A program made the position numbers and the translations under genes. Below, piece by piece: positions 13,091 through 25,885 of a stretch of 64,000 nucleotides of DNA; the stretch's first letter is position 1, and the number at the start of each line of letters is the position of its first letter. The DNA lies in NCBI RefSeq assembly GCF_048771995.1, contig NC_133063.1, forward strand, positions 22,803,644-22,867,643, read 5' to 3'. Origin of the DNA: Taeniopygia guttata. Its lineage: Eukaryota > Chordata > Aves > Passeriformes > Estrildidae. Below the pieces are notes generated by a model. The model saw nothing but the letters and a program-made list of their open reading frames with translations. It ran no database searches and was not told the origin of the DNA.

Positions 13091-14507
13091 GTAAGTTTCC
13101 TTTTAAAGGTGTTGCAAAATGGCAGCAGACAACTTGAGTACAACTCGTAGTTTACATTCCCTGCAATTTTCAGTCAGCAGAAAATCTAGTGCAATGTGCC
13201 AAACCAAACAAAAGGTTCAGAACCTGGCAGTCCATTAATAACAGTCCTGTATCGATAACCAAAGGTATAGTAAGTGGGTACAGATAATAACTGGCCTGTT
13301 ACAGACTATTTGCCAAACTAAAACTTTTGAAAATCGTAGTTATGGTAGGCTCCAGCCTCCAGTGGTGGTTGGGGTGAGTGTAGGAAAACATAGCCAGCAG
13401 GTCTAGAAAAGATGGCTTTTCTATCTACATTCTAGATATATTCTTATTATGAAGACATTATTTTCCACCTTAGTGACTCTCTTGAATCTCCAAGATTCCT
13501 GTCAAGAAGCTGTGTATCATTTATAGTGGCTAATCTTTGTTTTCAACTTTGAATGGCTGTAGAAAGCTTTAAATGGTGGAAAAAATACTGAAATGTGTGA
13601 GAGCAGAGGAAATCTCTTGGAATGTTCCCTGCCCAGCACAGTCTGCTGTGTCTGTGGTAACAGAGCTTGGGTGACCTCCCTTTCAGCCCAGAACTGTATG
13701 GGTCTGTATACACAGGTGTTGGTGTTGACTTACTCACACAAGGAGTAGTGGAGAATGAAAGAAACTGGTTTTCCTACAAAAGAGCAAGTTTCCTGCGCAA
13801 CTCATTCAAGAGTCATGGTTATGGAGATGTTTTTTTAGTAAGATACTTAAAACTTGAGCTGGAAAAGCCTTTGTCAGCCTTTGCAAACATAAATTTTAAG
13901 CAAGCTTTTTCGCTTTTCTGACACCATGCCTAAATAGTCAGGCAATCTTTTTAAATTCTTCCTTGGATTCCTCTCTCTGATTCTGTCTCCTTTGTGCTGT
14001 TTTATGGCCTTGTAGTGTCCTCATCAGCTGCCTGTTTGGTCATGCCAGGCTCTTGCTTTCCTGACTGATACAGTAAAAGAACAGATTCACATTCTGGGTA
14101 GTCTGCTTTAAAAGTCACGCCAGAGTAGAGTCAGGCATGAGGAAATCTTAGGAGTGAGAACTGTACGTGAAATCAGGGTTGATGATGCAAGATGTGATGT
14201 AGTCTCTCTGAGAGAGAGACCATGAGAGCTGTTGTGTTAATTAAAATATGAAGAATTCTGTTTGTTATATCTAATTTTCAGGCCATATCCAAATATGAAT
14301 CTATTGAATTGCGTGATACAAGGCTTGGTAACTGAAAATATAATCACTTGAAAAGCCTTTCTTAGAAGGAATATAAATTTCTTTCTTCAATTAAGAAAGG
14401 CAAGCAGCTTCAGAAGCCATGTGATGTGCTAATGTGGTATCTGCCATATCCATTGATAATCCTTTAAAAGAATATACTGCATTTGACAAAAGCAATTTTG
14501 GTTAAAG

Positions 14508-14661
14508 TATCTTATTGCGGAAACTTTCCAGTTCACAAAGACAGCATTCATCCTTAAATGTGCAATGGAGAGACGAGGCTGAGGAAAGGAAGGAAACTGA
14601 AGAATCCCTTGGGACATTAGTGGATGCTACAGCCAGCTTCACCCTGGATGAAGGCTCAATA
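14508..14661 (+). CDS. CCDC171: CCDC171-like exon 7 (diverged, weak acceptor)
   Basis: The frame is open to donor GTAAGG at 14662 and holds a polar, Glu-rich segment (RDEAEERKETEES). Using the AG at 14506-14507 gives 1 nt plus 51 codons, exactly completing the GT left by exon 6 (GTT, Val) and entering exon 8 in phase 0. The acceptor has a poor pyrimidine tract and the exon has no confident human match, so the 5' edge is less certain than its neighbours. Confidence 0.62.
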
Positions 14662-17268
14662 GTAAGGGAAAAAAACCCGTGGCACCCATTGTTTAGGTTT
14701 TTTAAAATATACTGTCAAAATATTTACTGTGGTGAGGATTTGCTGCATTTGCTGTGCTGAGCTGTGGAAGAACTCTGCCATTCTCTTACCCTGTTTGTTA
14801 TTATGCTACCTTTTTAAGAATTTAATACAGGAATAAATGTAACCAGTGCCTTTGAGAAGATAATTTTTAAAGTCTGGGTATGATGTACTGGCATTCCTAA
14901 TTAAGAAGGCATTTTGTAGATATGTATTACGATTTCATGTGAAGAATGTTCTGCCTTTCTACACAAATTTTTTGTCAAGTTTTATTAGCTACCACTGTAG
15001 AAATGTTTTCTTCTATTTCATAAACCCTTTTAGTTTTAGTGCAAGTATTTGACTGTAAAATTTGCTTGAAAATTGTTTCAAACTTTCAGGTGGAAAAGCA
15101 GAGGGGATTTTTTGTTGTTGTTTTGTTTTTTGTTTGTTTTGCTGTGGATTTGGCACATTGGCTGTATATTACTGGATTATTTTCTGAAAACTTTCTCCTC
15201 TTATATGACCACTTCGGGCCTTTCTACTCTCTTTATCCAGCTACACCTTGAATAAAAATTGTGCCATCTTTTCACATAGCAGCAGGGACGAAGGAAAGTT
15301 CTTAGCATGCCTAGAAAATCTCTCCTTTCATTGTGTGGTAATATTTGCTCTGTTTCTACTCTTAGCAATATTAACTTTTGGTGGTGGTGGCTTGGAAACT
15401 TCTCCTCTTTCTCTCTCAGAGCTTGGAGCATGGAAGGTACATCAGGTCTGTTCCCTGTTGACAAGAGCAGAGACCTGTACAACAGAGTCTTCAAATTTGT
15501 GGGTGTCTTTTGTTCAGTTGACGGAGTTGTTCTATACTTTGTCTTAGTGCTGTCCGCTGCGCAGGCAGATCTGCAATTCATAAATTGAAGAAAAATAAAA
15601 CCAGAACCTTCTTTTTCCTTTCTCTCTGGAAGAACAGCTTCTTCCATGCAAGTATTAATGTATTAAAAGACATTTGCTGGCCTAGTTAGCCTGAAAAAGT
15701 AATTTCATCATGCACAAAAGGAATGCATAGAGAGAAAAGCAACTGTCTGGCCTAACTACAGGCATTGATGATTGCTATTTATAACTATGAAACACAATTA
15801 CAAGCTGAAAATGTTCTACCAGAAACCTTAAGTGCTTGCTAAGTGTTGCTGTGGTAGGAGTTTTCCTTTTTATCTGTATTCCTCAGTAAAATATACGTTA
15901 TACATGACAAGAATTCAGTACAAGATTTCATTCATGATCAAGATTTCTGGTAATGTATTATGGTGTACTCAAAATTAATGTTGTATTTCTGAAAGGTTAA
16001 AAATAAAAGGATTGTCTCACTTTCATATTCACAGAGCTGGTTGTTTTAATTGTTTTATTCAAAAGATTTCAAAGCACAGGACTGTCCTGAGCAGCTGATA
16101 AAAATACACATTTTTGGAAGAGTTGTATTAGTGGTTCCCTTATGGGATTAAATATCTATTGCCTTGGTTGGCTTTATATTTTTCCCAAAGCTGTTTGGAT
16201 TTGTTTGGGAAGCAGGAGTGCCTGTATGTGATCCTATTTACTCCATTAAGACAGCCTTGATTTTGTTTCCCAGAATGAAAAAGTGGAAGTCTGTAGCAAA
16301 AACTAAGTATGGATAAGATTTAATATATTGCTGTTGGTCTTCGCTATGCCCATGCCAAAACCGTGTGAAAATGTCAGTGTGTTCTCTTCCCTTCATTTTC
16401 CCTTCCTGCTTTCCTGACCAATACAGTATTCTTTCATATTTTATACCACTTTTATGCTCCCTGAATATGTTCTTTCCGCTCTAGTCTGAGAATCTTTTCT
16501 TGAGCTCTGGCTGTACTGATACAGTGGTTTACATACTTTGTGTCATGGCATTTGAGAAACAGCTTTCTATTAGCCTAATAAAAGTTTCTAAGTCACTTGC
16601 CTGTACTAAAAGTATAAAGAATTGAATTTCTACTGCATGCTGTTGTTGCTAAAATTTATTTATAACCTGAATCAATTTATTATACCACTGATTAAAATCA
16701 CTGTAAAGAAATGAGGCATGGCTTGTGGAGTTTGACTGATGGAGCTGTAGGCCTATTTTGGCCAGCGATTAAATTTTATATAACCCATGCAAAACAAATG
16801 TTTAAATTAATTTATGGTGTGTTGTGCTGCCAAGCCAACTGGACTGTTTTCCGTGTGCTGTGCAGTTGTGTGGGGGCACAGTTTGAATGCCTCTCAAAGT
16901 ATTAACATGGGAGAATGAATTGCATCCACTAAGAGCATGGAGATTTTTATCTGTGCCAGGTTACTATTGTGGCCCCAACAGGAATGGGATTTATTCACAT
17001 ACTTTATAGACATATTGTGGATAAATTTAAATTTTTTTATCTTTTTAAAGATAAATTTTGGGAAATCTGTTTTCTTACTCTGCTGTAAGATTATACACTA
17101 TTATGGCTGCAATTATAAGAAATTAACTGAGGAATTTTGTAAAGCTGTGAGAATGAACTTTAAGGGCTTGTTTTCAGCTGCACGCAGCACTGCTACTGCA
17201 CATATGATGCCTCTCTTTTGATTTTAACATTGCCCAGCTACAGCAATTAATTTTTCTTCGTGTTCCAG
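14662..17268 (+). other. Intron between exons 7 and 8
   Basis: About 2.6 kb, AT-rich. It contains only chance open frames, including a 148-codon frame on the minus strand near 15.2-15.6 kb, and no recognisable repeat. Confidence 0.5.
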
Positions 17269-17436
17269 AGGGAGTTGTCCATCCTCCTAAACTTATACCA
17301 GAGCATGGCAAACGCCCATGTGCTTTCCAAATATTCAGCCGTCCCCCCGGAAGAGTTACCATGGACAGAGCTTTGTGCACTCTTGCGTGAGAATGTTGAA
17401 GCCCTGATCTTGAACTTCCACAAGGCTAAGGAGAGG
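17269..17436 (+). CDS. CCDC171: CCDC171-like exon 8, ELPWTELCALL block
   Basis: Acceptor GTGTTCCAG, donor GTGAGT, 56 codons, phase 0-0. It encodes LSILLNLYQS and then LPWTELCALLRENVEALI, strongly matching FSWSELCAVLQENVDALI of human CCDC171. Confidence 0.9.
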
Positions 17437-19199
17437 GTGAGTGTCCCCAGGCATCAGCTGCCTCTGCTGAGCTCAGTGACATTTGTGCACACTGCAGTCT
17501 CGTTAAAAAGGAGTGATGGTCATCCCCCCAAGAGGATTTGGACATTAACAAATGAACACCTTTAATTATGGCTGGTCCACTGCTCAGTTTGATGCTGCTG
17601 CTGTGAGCATTTAGATGCGACTGGAGTGTGCATCAAGTCGCTCAGCTCCACCCTCTGTGCAGGACATTCTGAAAGGACTATCTGATACTAGCCACAGGGA
17701 CCTAATTAAAAGATAATCAATTCATCTTATTGATGAAGAAATTCACAGAATGTAGTCATTTACAGTCATAAAGCAAGTCTTCATTTTACCATAATACATA
17801 GGCAAAATACACTTTCTCCAGGAATACCGTCTTTAAATTATGTGTTTATTATTCAGAAGAATAATAGAGAAAGAAGAATTCCAGAGTAGAGTTTTTTGTT
17901 TAATTGTAACTTTTGAATTATGACTTTTTTTTTTCAAAAACACAATAGAAATACCTTTTCTAAAACATGTCAGTATTTGTGTGAAGGATGAGCTGTGCTT
18001 TTCTGAGTGATATTAATGCAAGTAAGCTTGTGTGGCCTTTCTTCCCTGAAAATCTTGTGTTTTTAGAAAAAAAAACAAACCTTTTTTAAATAGGTCAGCT
18101 GGCTCCAGAGACTAAGCTAAGAGTGGCTAAGCAACTCTTCAGGGTTTCACTTTGTTTTCTGGTTTATTTCTCTTTTGTAGTAGAAGAAGAAAGGGAGAAA
18201 GAAAGAGATGGGAAAAGAAGGGGGTGAATATTGTTGGCAGTGTTTGTGGGGTTTGTGTCTTGGTGTGCTTGCTTTTTAATTAAGCCTTGTTACTGAGACT
18301 GGTTGTGGGGCCTCTAGGACTCTTCTCATGTTCTTAGCAGCTTTTCTGGGATTTTAGACCGTGTTGTACAAAGATTCTTTTCCTACAACTTAGCGTGATT
18401 TATCTGGAAGTGTCTTGCTGATATTTTCTAGTAAAAAAATGCAGGTGTATACATTTGGGGATCGTTGTTGGCTTGGTTCATTCCTCCATTTAATTTGCAT
18501 GGGAGGTGCAGTGTTAAACCACAAGAGTGAATCCCTTCATGCTTGTTGAAAACACATCATAAACTTATGAGCTCTTTGTAAGGAAACATTCTCTATGTTT
18601 TTCCTGAAATTGTTCAAAAACTTAGTAATAATCTGGAATGTCTTGGCTTTTCAACAACAAAACAAAACAAAACAAAACAAAACAAAACAAAACAAAACAA
18701 AACAAAACAAAACAAAACAAAACAAAACAAAACAAACAAAAACCACAAACAAACAAAAAAATAACCAAACAAAAGCAAAACCCAACCAAAAAACCAAACA
18801 AAAAAAAAATTAAATGCTGTTTTTAATAATTGTTTGCAATCATCACAAATTTCTAAAGTATATACTTGGATTACTAATTTACTCATATACTAAAATTTAA
18901 TACAATTGTTTAAAAAAAATGTTTGAAATGTCTGGCTCAGGTTTCCTACAAAGAAGGAGACAGATATCTGCAAGATGGTAAAAGGATGGCAGAACCAAAA
19001 CCAAATAAAACACTTTGTTTCAAAATATATTTCAGTTTTGTTTTGAGAACCAAGTAATTATTCTGCTATGAAAGGATTTTTCTTAGTTTTAATGAAAATT
19101 TTGAAGAAATTACAGTTTAGATTTTGTGCTGGAATAGTGTGTGTTTGACTCAAAGTGAAAAGGTAAATAACAATTTCTTCTTAAATGCTTGTCACACAG
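17437..19199 (+). other. Intron between exons 8 and 9
   Basis: AT-rich; the only notable content is the AAAAC microsatellite at about 18652-18800. Confidence 0.5.
18652..18805 (+). repeat. (AAAAC)n microsatellite with degenerate tail
   Basis: A regular AAAAC pentanucleotide array runs to about 18735. It then becomes AAAC/AAAAACC-type A-rich sequence to about 18805. Confidence 0.92.
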
Positions 19200-19388
19200 A
19201 TATCTCACCTAGAATATATTTGCAAGCACAAGACTGACACTATGAATGACCTTCAGCAGAAGCAGGAGGATGCTTTTGAGAAAATGTCTGAACAGTTAAA
19301 AGCACAGGAACATTGCTGGCAGAAAGAAAGGCGATATCTTGAAGAGCAGTACTCAAATATGCTTGCAGAGGCTCATGCCAGAGCACAG
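19200..19388 (+). CDS. CCDC171: CCDC171-like exon 9, LEYICK block
   Basis: Acceptor TCACACAG, donor GTATGG, 63 codons, phase 0-0. It opens ISHLEYICKHKTDTMNDLQQ against [20 protein letters not shown] in human, one of the most conserved segments and decisive for identity. Confidence 0.93.
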
Positions 19389-20583
19389 GTATGGTGCTGG
19401 GAACTTCTAATATTTTTTCTTGTAACATTTAATGGATTCTTTCAGTAGTTTAAGGCCCTAAGCAGTTTAACGTAATTTGGGAATGTTAGTATATTTTTAA
19501 AGTAAAAAAATCCAAACAACAAACCAACTCATCACTGTGATAATATTGACATCACTTAAAAAATAAATTACCTTGTTGAAGCATTTGTTAAAGAGAATTT
19601 GGTCTACGGCCTCAGCTGAAAAGCCTGATTTCATCTATAGTGGGTAGAATTTATTTTTTTTTCTGAGAGTGCTAAAGCTGTAAGATCGAATTTCCTTTTT
19701 TTAAGAATTACTAAGGGCAGCAGCTACTTTTTCAGCATCACCATTTGCAGAGATGGTATGGAGTAACAATAATGTGGTGTTACCTGTGGGTAAATTTAAT
19801 TACCTTTGTACTGACCCTAAGAACAGTGGTAGATTTCAAGTGTTAAGTGACTCTGCTTTAGTACTACTACAGTGAGAAGTGGTTTTAAAGTGTTTAACTG
19901 CCACTGCTTGTTAGATGAGTTATTTGCAATCCAAAATGTTATCCATTATTCCACAACCACCATTTACTGTCTTACCACCACATTCCTTCACACCTGTTTG
20001 AATTAAAAGCATTGTGAATTAAGGAAATAGATGTCCCTTCTTATTTGTGAGTTGCTGCAACTTAACTTCAAAGAATAAGGCTGTAATTGGTGCAGATTTC
20101 AGGACTGGAAGTCTTTGCATGCTGAAAAATTTAATCGGTCTCCTTTCAGGTTCAAGCCTTCCTTACCTTTTCCCTCCCACTTACACTGGCTTTCTGCTTG
20201 GTAGAGCAGTTCTCTCTCTGAAATTGGAGGATGTTATTACTATTGTTAAGTCAACTCACAAAACTGTATTGTGGGCAGACAAGAGGTGTTGGGCCTTCTG
20301 TGAGCTGTCACCATATTGGTGGATTGTTGTTAGAAATCAGGAGTTAAATTTGCAGTTGATGATCATGTAAATTTCCCTTCTACCATTGCTGTGGTTTCAT
20401 ATATCTGATTCTGGAATTGCTTACTAGAAGAGATACTCCCATCACCATCATTACTAAGAATTTTTGACTCCTTTAGTGCATAATTCGAATGGCAAAGCTA
20501 AGAATTTTCTTTTTGCTCTTGTCTAGGTAAAAACCATCTAGTTAATATTTCTTCCGTTCTTGTTTGGTTTGTTTCTGTCGCAG

Positions 20584-21085
20584 GAAGGTGAAGAAACAGT
20601 GCAGAAAACCAGGCAAAAACTGTATGGCCCTGAACAAATCCACGAGAAGCTGGCCCACAAAAACAATTCCAGGACAAATACATTATCAAATGATCCCAAG
20701 GCACGTCCATCCCTGCTGGCAGCCTGCGCACTGCTGTCAGGGGCCCTGTGTCCTCTCTACGGCAGACTGTGCGCTCTGTCTTGCCAAAGAGACATTCTCC
20801 AGGAACAGGTGAAGCACCACAAATTATTGAACCAGAAGATCATCAGCCTCCTTTATGCTCTCCCTACTAACGTGGGAAACAGCCAAGGCAAAGGCAGGCT
20901 GGGGCAGAGAAGAGCCAAGCGCCTGGTTTACATCTTCCGAAGAGCTGTGATTGCAGTTCTGGCCGCTCACAGGCTGAGGGCTCTGGCCCGACATTCTTGC
21001 ACCTTTTTCGTCTGGACAGATGGCTCCAGAGGATGCACTGGAATTCAAGTTTGTGTGGGAGAATCCAGAGGCAGGCATGTGTCAC
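20584..21085 (+). CDS. CCDC171: CCDC171-like exon 10, large conserved core exon
   Basis: Acceptor CTGTCGCAG, donor GTAAGT, 167 codons plus 1 nt. The second half is the least coiled and most conserved region: LLAACALLSGALCPLYGRLC, then CALSCQRDILQEQV, then RRAVIAVLAAHRLRAL. These align with [34 protein letters not shown] and VIAVLAANRLKIL of human CCDC171. Confidence 0.94.
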
Positions 21086-21846
21086 GTAAGTGAAATGTTC
21101 TTATGTCAAATTTCTTAGTCAGGGAATAAAAAAGAGCAAGATTATTATTATTGCTGGGGCATAAAGACCTATTTAATGACATTTGGACAAATATTATTTA
21201 TCTTTTTTATGTTGCTTGGCAAATGTATTTCACTCTAAGAGGAAATGCCTAGTCTTATATTAAGCATTGCAGGTAAAATTGCGATTATGCACATGAACTC
21301 AACACTATCTGATATTTTTGATATTTGTGTTATGGATTTCAGAACTAGGACCTACAGCATCTTCTCTATGGTAAATATCTTGCAATGTTCCTAAATTATT
21401 AACTGTCACCATTTTTTAAATTTTTCTTTTTACAAAAGGTATTTCTTCTTCAATTTTTAATAATTTTTAATATTTATTTCCTTATAAAACCCACAAAATA
21501 CCACAAAAATTGCTTTCTGAGTCAGGTAAAATATTAGCATAGGATTTTGAAATTTTCTTTAGAGATTATGTCTACTTGCCCCTTTCTGTTGCCAGACCAG
21601 TTTATACTTCCCTCTGCAAGGATAAATGGTATCAAAAATGTTTTTCAATTTAGAAGATTCATCTACTTTTTTTGGTTTTGTTTTGTTTTCTAGTAATTCT
21701 GGAAGCATGTTTAAAATGGTCTAAATTGTCTTGCTAATTTGTTGTTTATATGCTTATTTTTGGTTAATTTCTGAAAGAGCTGGATGTAGCAGTGTGCCAT
21801 ATCTTAGTGCTTCACTTATCCTGCTAGCTGCAATTCTGTTTCCCAG

Positions 21847-21963
21847 GTTTTGAAGAGGAAGGAGTTGACTGTATTGAAGCACTTGACTGGTTGACTAGCT
21901 CTAACCTCTATACTGCAATAGTCAGTTCCATCTCTGAACTGGAGGATGTTCTCTGCAAACAAG
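21847..21963 (+). CDS. CCDC171: CCDC171-like exon 11, LDWLTSS block
   Basis: Acceptor GTTTCCCAG, donor GTAATT, phase 1-1, 117 nt. EALDWLTSSNLYTAIVSSIS corresponds to [20 protein letters not shown] in human. Confidence 0.92.
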
Positions 21964-22808
21964 GTAATTTTAATAGTATATTATTGTAGCAGAAAAATAT
22001 TTAAAAAAAAACAAAAAAAAAAGTCAGGGTGGTCATGTCATTTCTATTTTTGTGATTTTATCTAAACTATTCTGGATCATAGCTCTGAAGAGATATTTCT
22101 GAATATTATGATAGACACCTTTGACGAGAGGTTATATCCTGAGCTAGTGAATTCAAATTTTAGTGGGGCTGTTTCCCTGAAGAAGCAATTTTATTGCAGG
22201 GTAAAATGATAACCCTCTTCTACATTCTCCGAATGATCACATCTCTGTACTGTTGGAACAGATTAATTTTCTTTAACAGCTGATAGGATATTTTATCCTT
22301 TCAGTGCATATAGCCATGGAAGCAGAAGGCTGGAGAGTGTTTCTGGAGTTTATTTACAGTGAGAACTGATAAAGGCTCCCTTGGTTCATCTGCATTGCTG
22401 CAATCCCTTGTTCTTTATTAATCTCTACTTTCAGAATCCCCACAATTTTGTCACAGAAAAAGAGGATATTAGAAGAGGGATAATTTATGTGAATAAAGGG
22501 AAATAGCAGGAGAAAGACAAGGTGATGTATTTTCCAGAAGGCTAAACACTAAATTGGTATAAAAGTTGTCATTGAATCAAATGTGCTTAGATTCAGTTTC
22601 AGGAACTTTCTTCTTTGATCATGCTGTTTTCAATAATTTTAATTCATATCCTTTAAAAGCAAAGTTTGGATAGTGTTTCAGATTTAGTATTCTGTGTTTC
22701 AGAATATTTACTGGTTCCATCCTGGATAAATTAAAAAGAACGGGTTATTACAAGAAATGGAAAGTAATAACCTGCTTGATGTTTTCTTTGTGTTGTTGTT
22801 TCTTAAAG

Positions 22809-23035
22809 ATGTGCACTCCTGGCTTTCTGGACACTCACTTATCAGTGCAGCTAGGAACTGCTTTGCAAAACTGATGGACAACCTGAGCATACTGATGGAG
22901 ACAGTTCAGGGGAAACCTTGCGGGGGCAGAGCTTACCTGGAGAGGGACTCCCTGATACAGAGGCTGGCTCGTGGGCTCCACAGAGTAAATGCCCAGGCCC
23001 TGGAAGCTGGATTGTATGACAGACTGCCCAGCACA
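22809..23035 (+). CDS. CCDC171: CCDC171-like exon 12
   Basis: Acceptor TTCTTAAAG, donor GTAAGC, enters in phase 1 and leaves in phase 0. It encodes ISAARNCFAKLMDNLSILME and later LIQRLARGLHRVNAQAL, which parallel the AKNSFAKLMDKISLVME and LVQRLAHGLHKVNTLAL segments of CCDC171. Confidence 0.92.
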
Positions 23036-23670
23036 GTAAGCAGATTTACAGTCATCCTTCATGGAAACAGCAACAGTGAAGCTCCCTTGATAGCACCATT
23101 TATTTTGTTTGAGGCTGGTGATGAGTCCAGGACAATGAGGTACCACTATATGGACACTCAGAAGTTGATTTGTCACATATTAGGGTGTGAATAGGTCTTT
23201 TCTTTTATTGACAAAGAATTTTTGGAGGATGTTTAGTGTATCCAAGAAAAAGATTTTTTTTCAAGTTCTATCAGATCTGTAATAGCTTATAAGACCAAAT
23301 TTGCTTTTGTCTTGATGTAAATGTTAAGGATGCTTTTTATTATGGTTTTCTACTTTCTCATGTTTATTATCCTTTCTTTCAGTAAAGATAACCTTCTTCC
23401 CTTTAATCAAAATGAAAGGATAAACTTTCTCCAATAATCTTTTATTGTAGACTTTAGGTGTAAATAGTACTTCTTTGTAAACAGAATTTGCAGCAGTCCT
23501 TGGTGAGTTTGGTAGGTGACAGGTTCAAATTTTGCCCTTGTGTATGTCTTTTAGAAGTGGAGGAAAAAATTATAGTTTTGTCTTGATTTTCTTGGACCTT
23601 AAATATGATTCCTTTTATTGCTAAAATAGCAGTTTTTATAGCCCATCAACTTGTTTTCGTTTGCTGACAG

Positions 23671-23850
23671 AGAAACATTGCAATCTTGCAGCAAGAAATA
23701 TTTGAATTTTCACAAAGGCTTCATGCAGCAGAGGTAGAGTCCCGCTCCCTGCAGCTGCAGCTGGCAGAATGCAGATGGGCTTTCAATGAGATGCGAAAAG
23801 ATGCTGAAAAAGCCCACAGACTGCAAGAGCAATTAAATGAACTTCAGCAT
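23671..23850 (+). CDS. CCDC171: CCDC171-like exon 13, coiled coil
   Basis: Acceptor GCTGACAG, donor GTAAGT, 60 codons, phase 0-0. FSQRLHAAEVESRSLQL matches FTQRLHAAEVERRSLRL, and RLQEQLNELQ matches GLQMQLNEFK. Confidence 0.92.
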
Positions 23851-25092
23851 GTAAGTGCATTTGATTTGGAGGCTCTCTTGCTTCAAAGAGATTCTCCTTT
23901 CTTCACATTTTTGATTTGTGTCCTTTTAGAAAACAAGCATAAAAATTATTTACTTCCACCAGACTTTTCCAGAAACCTTGCCTTGTAAATATCACTAAAC
24001 TAGAAAACAGATGTATTCAGAAAGCCCCATTTTCCACTGGAGTTTCCTTTTGATTTGTAGAAGGAGGTATCCTGTATAAATTGCAGTTTGGTCTTCAGCA
24101 GTCCAGGTTCTCCCATTTGTTGGAAATGTTGATGTGATGATTTATCTATCCTAAAAGAAGATTTTACTTCAACAGAGTAAGGCAGCTAGAATGAGGGTAT
24201 TCAATAAGAATGTTCGTGAGAAATTCATGAAATATAAATATAGCAGTTTAAACTCTGTATGGATGTTGATGAATGTTATAATAAATACAATACAAATTTT
24301 AGTGGGTCTGTTTCTCGAAGAAGTAACTTTATGGCAGAAGGAAAAAAAGGCTTTTCCTACATTCTCAGTAGCACAAAAACACAAAATTCCCCTGAATTTT
24401 TTGCTGTTGCTGATTGACTTACTGAAACACTGTGGGTCCCCTAACCCGAAGCCTAGTTGGTAGAACCTGGTAGTTGTTTGTCCCAGTCCAAACACTTCCA
24501 AGTAGAGAATATCAGCTAGATGTCTCACCCATTGTCCTTCCTCTTCCTAGCTAGTAAAATGGATTTTTATTTTTTTACTCAAAAATATCTAAATCATCTT
24601 CAGTTCTGTTCTTGACAGGTTTTATTCCCTTAATGTTTTGGGACTGTTAGATGAAAATTATCACATTTTAGATTGTAGTTGAAATGCAGATAACAACTTT
24701 CCTTGAAAAATTATTTCTTCTTTCTGTAACAGTTTTTGGAGGAGAAGAACAGTCCACAAAGGTGTTTACAAGGGTTAATAAGTTATCACTAAAATTTTGA
24801 ACATTGATCTGCATATTTTTCCTTCTAAATATTGAGGTTTGTCATCCTAGGGTACTAATTTGAATAGAATAATGAGTGCCAAGACTTTACATGAATGCTT
24901 TTCATAAAAAACACAGTAATTAACTGGTCTGTCGTCTTCTTGTTGTGATCTGTCTTCATGTTAAAAAAACTTAAACACTAATCCTAAGCATGCATTTGTT
25001 TTAGAATTTTGTATATTTGCAAGTGGAACTCACTGGTAGGGAAACCACTGAATATAATTACAGAATCAGGCACAGCTTGCTTCTCTTTCCAG

Positions 25093-25266
25093 AAAATCAG
25101 CCAAGATAATATACATGAGGAGTTAGAAAATGCTTTGCAGCGTGAGCAGGAGGTAAGATTGCTTTTACAAGAATACCAGCGACGGCTTCAGGAGCTGAGT
25201 AATAAACTGGAATCGTGCTCACTTATTGACACAGATAGAAGCCAAGTCTCCAATGTATCTCTGATG
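25093..25266 (+). CDS. CCDC171: CCDC171-like exon 14, coiled coil
   Basis: Acceptor TCTTTCCAG, donor GTAAGA, 58 codons, phase 0-0. EELENALQREQEVRLLLQE then LQELSNKLE aligns with EELNNALLREEQAQMLLNE and LQELNYKLE. Confidence 0.91.
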
Positions 25267-25739
25267 GTAAGATTATTCTTCTGGAAAACTCAAAAGAATT
25301 TTACCTTTTGTTAAATAAGCCAGATAGTGCAGTCCTTGTGTAAATAAAGTAACAGGAGTAAATACACACACACACTACTCAGTCTGGAATTTTAGGCTAC
25401 TGAGGAAACACTTCAAAGACTTTTTTTTTTTTTTAATTTTAAAGGTATCTATGTTTTACTTTTAACAGTTTAAGAAAAAGTCTTAAATGGGGTTTGTTCT
25501 GTTTTTTTTTGCCTACAATCATTTTGTTTTCTAAAACACATTTATACATAGCAAATATGCTAAAAACTAGGAGGGTTCTGAGTCAGTAATGCTTTAGCTA
25601 GGAAATTCATAAAACCTTAGTATGCAGTGGTCCAAATCTACTTTGCAATAAATTTGTCTTCCACGTTGGTCTGTAGCCAATGGCATAAAGTGAAGTTTAT
25701 TTGGGCTAAAGAGTAACTCTGCTCTCTGTCTGCTGGCAG

Positions 25740-25885
25740 AGCTTCTCTAACGCAACGGAGGAGCTGAGGAGCAGAAACCAAGTTCTGGATCACCAGAAGA
25801 GATTCCTGAAAGACACAGAGCAGGACCAGCAGCGGCTGCGGGAGACTCTCGAGGAGGCAGAACCTGCCCTCAAACTGGGAGTAAA
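25740..25885 (+). CDS. CCDC171: CCDC171-like exon 15, coiled coil
   Basis: Acceptor GCTGGCAG, donor GTGAGC, 48 codons plus 2 nt. SFSNATEELRSRNQVLDHQ and ETLEEAEPALKLG follow SLSEAKMELRRKDQSLRQL and ENIHDAESALRMA of human CCDC171. Confidence 0.9.

Larger units (their letters stand above)
10423..14507 (+). other. Introns around exons 5 and 6
   Basis: AT-rich sequence without other recognisable exons. Acceptor and donor pairs were checked by eye only where a coiled-coil frame was visible. Confidence 0.45.

Noticed and set aside
15201-15647. A 148-codon minus-strand frame inside a CCDC171-like intron
   Set aside because: No recognisable domain and ordinary AT-rich composition. Splice-like features and repeats are absent, so a chance frame is more likely.
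18614-18886. Frames of 60-90 codons over the AAAAC microsatellite
   Set aside because: Translation of a pentanucleotide repeat (NKTKQ or its reverse), not a gene.
20047-20370. A 107-codon + strand frame upstream of exon 10
   Set aside because: It is not followed by a fitting donor and shows no relation to CCDC171 or another family.
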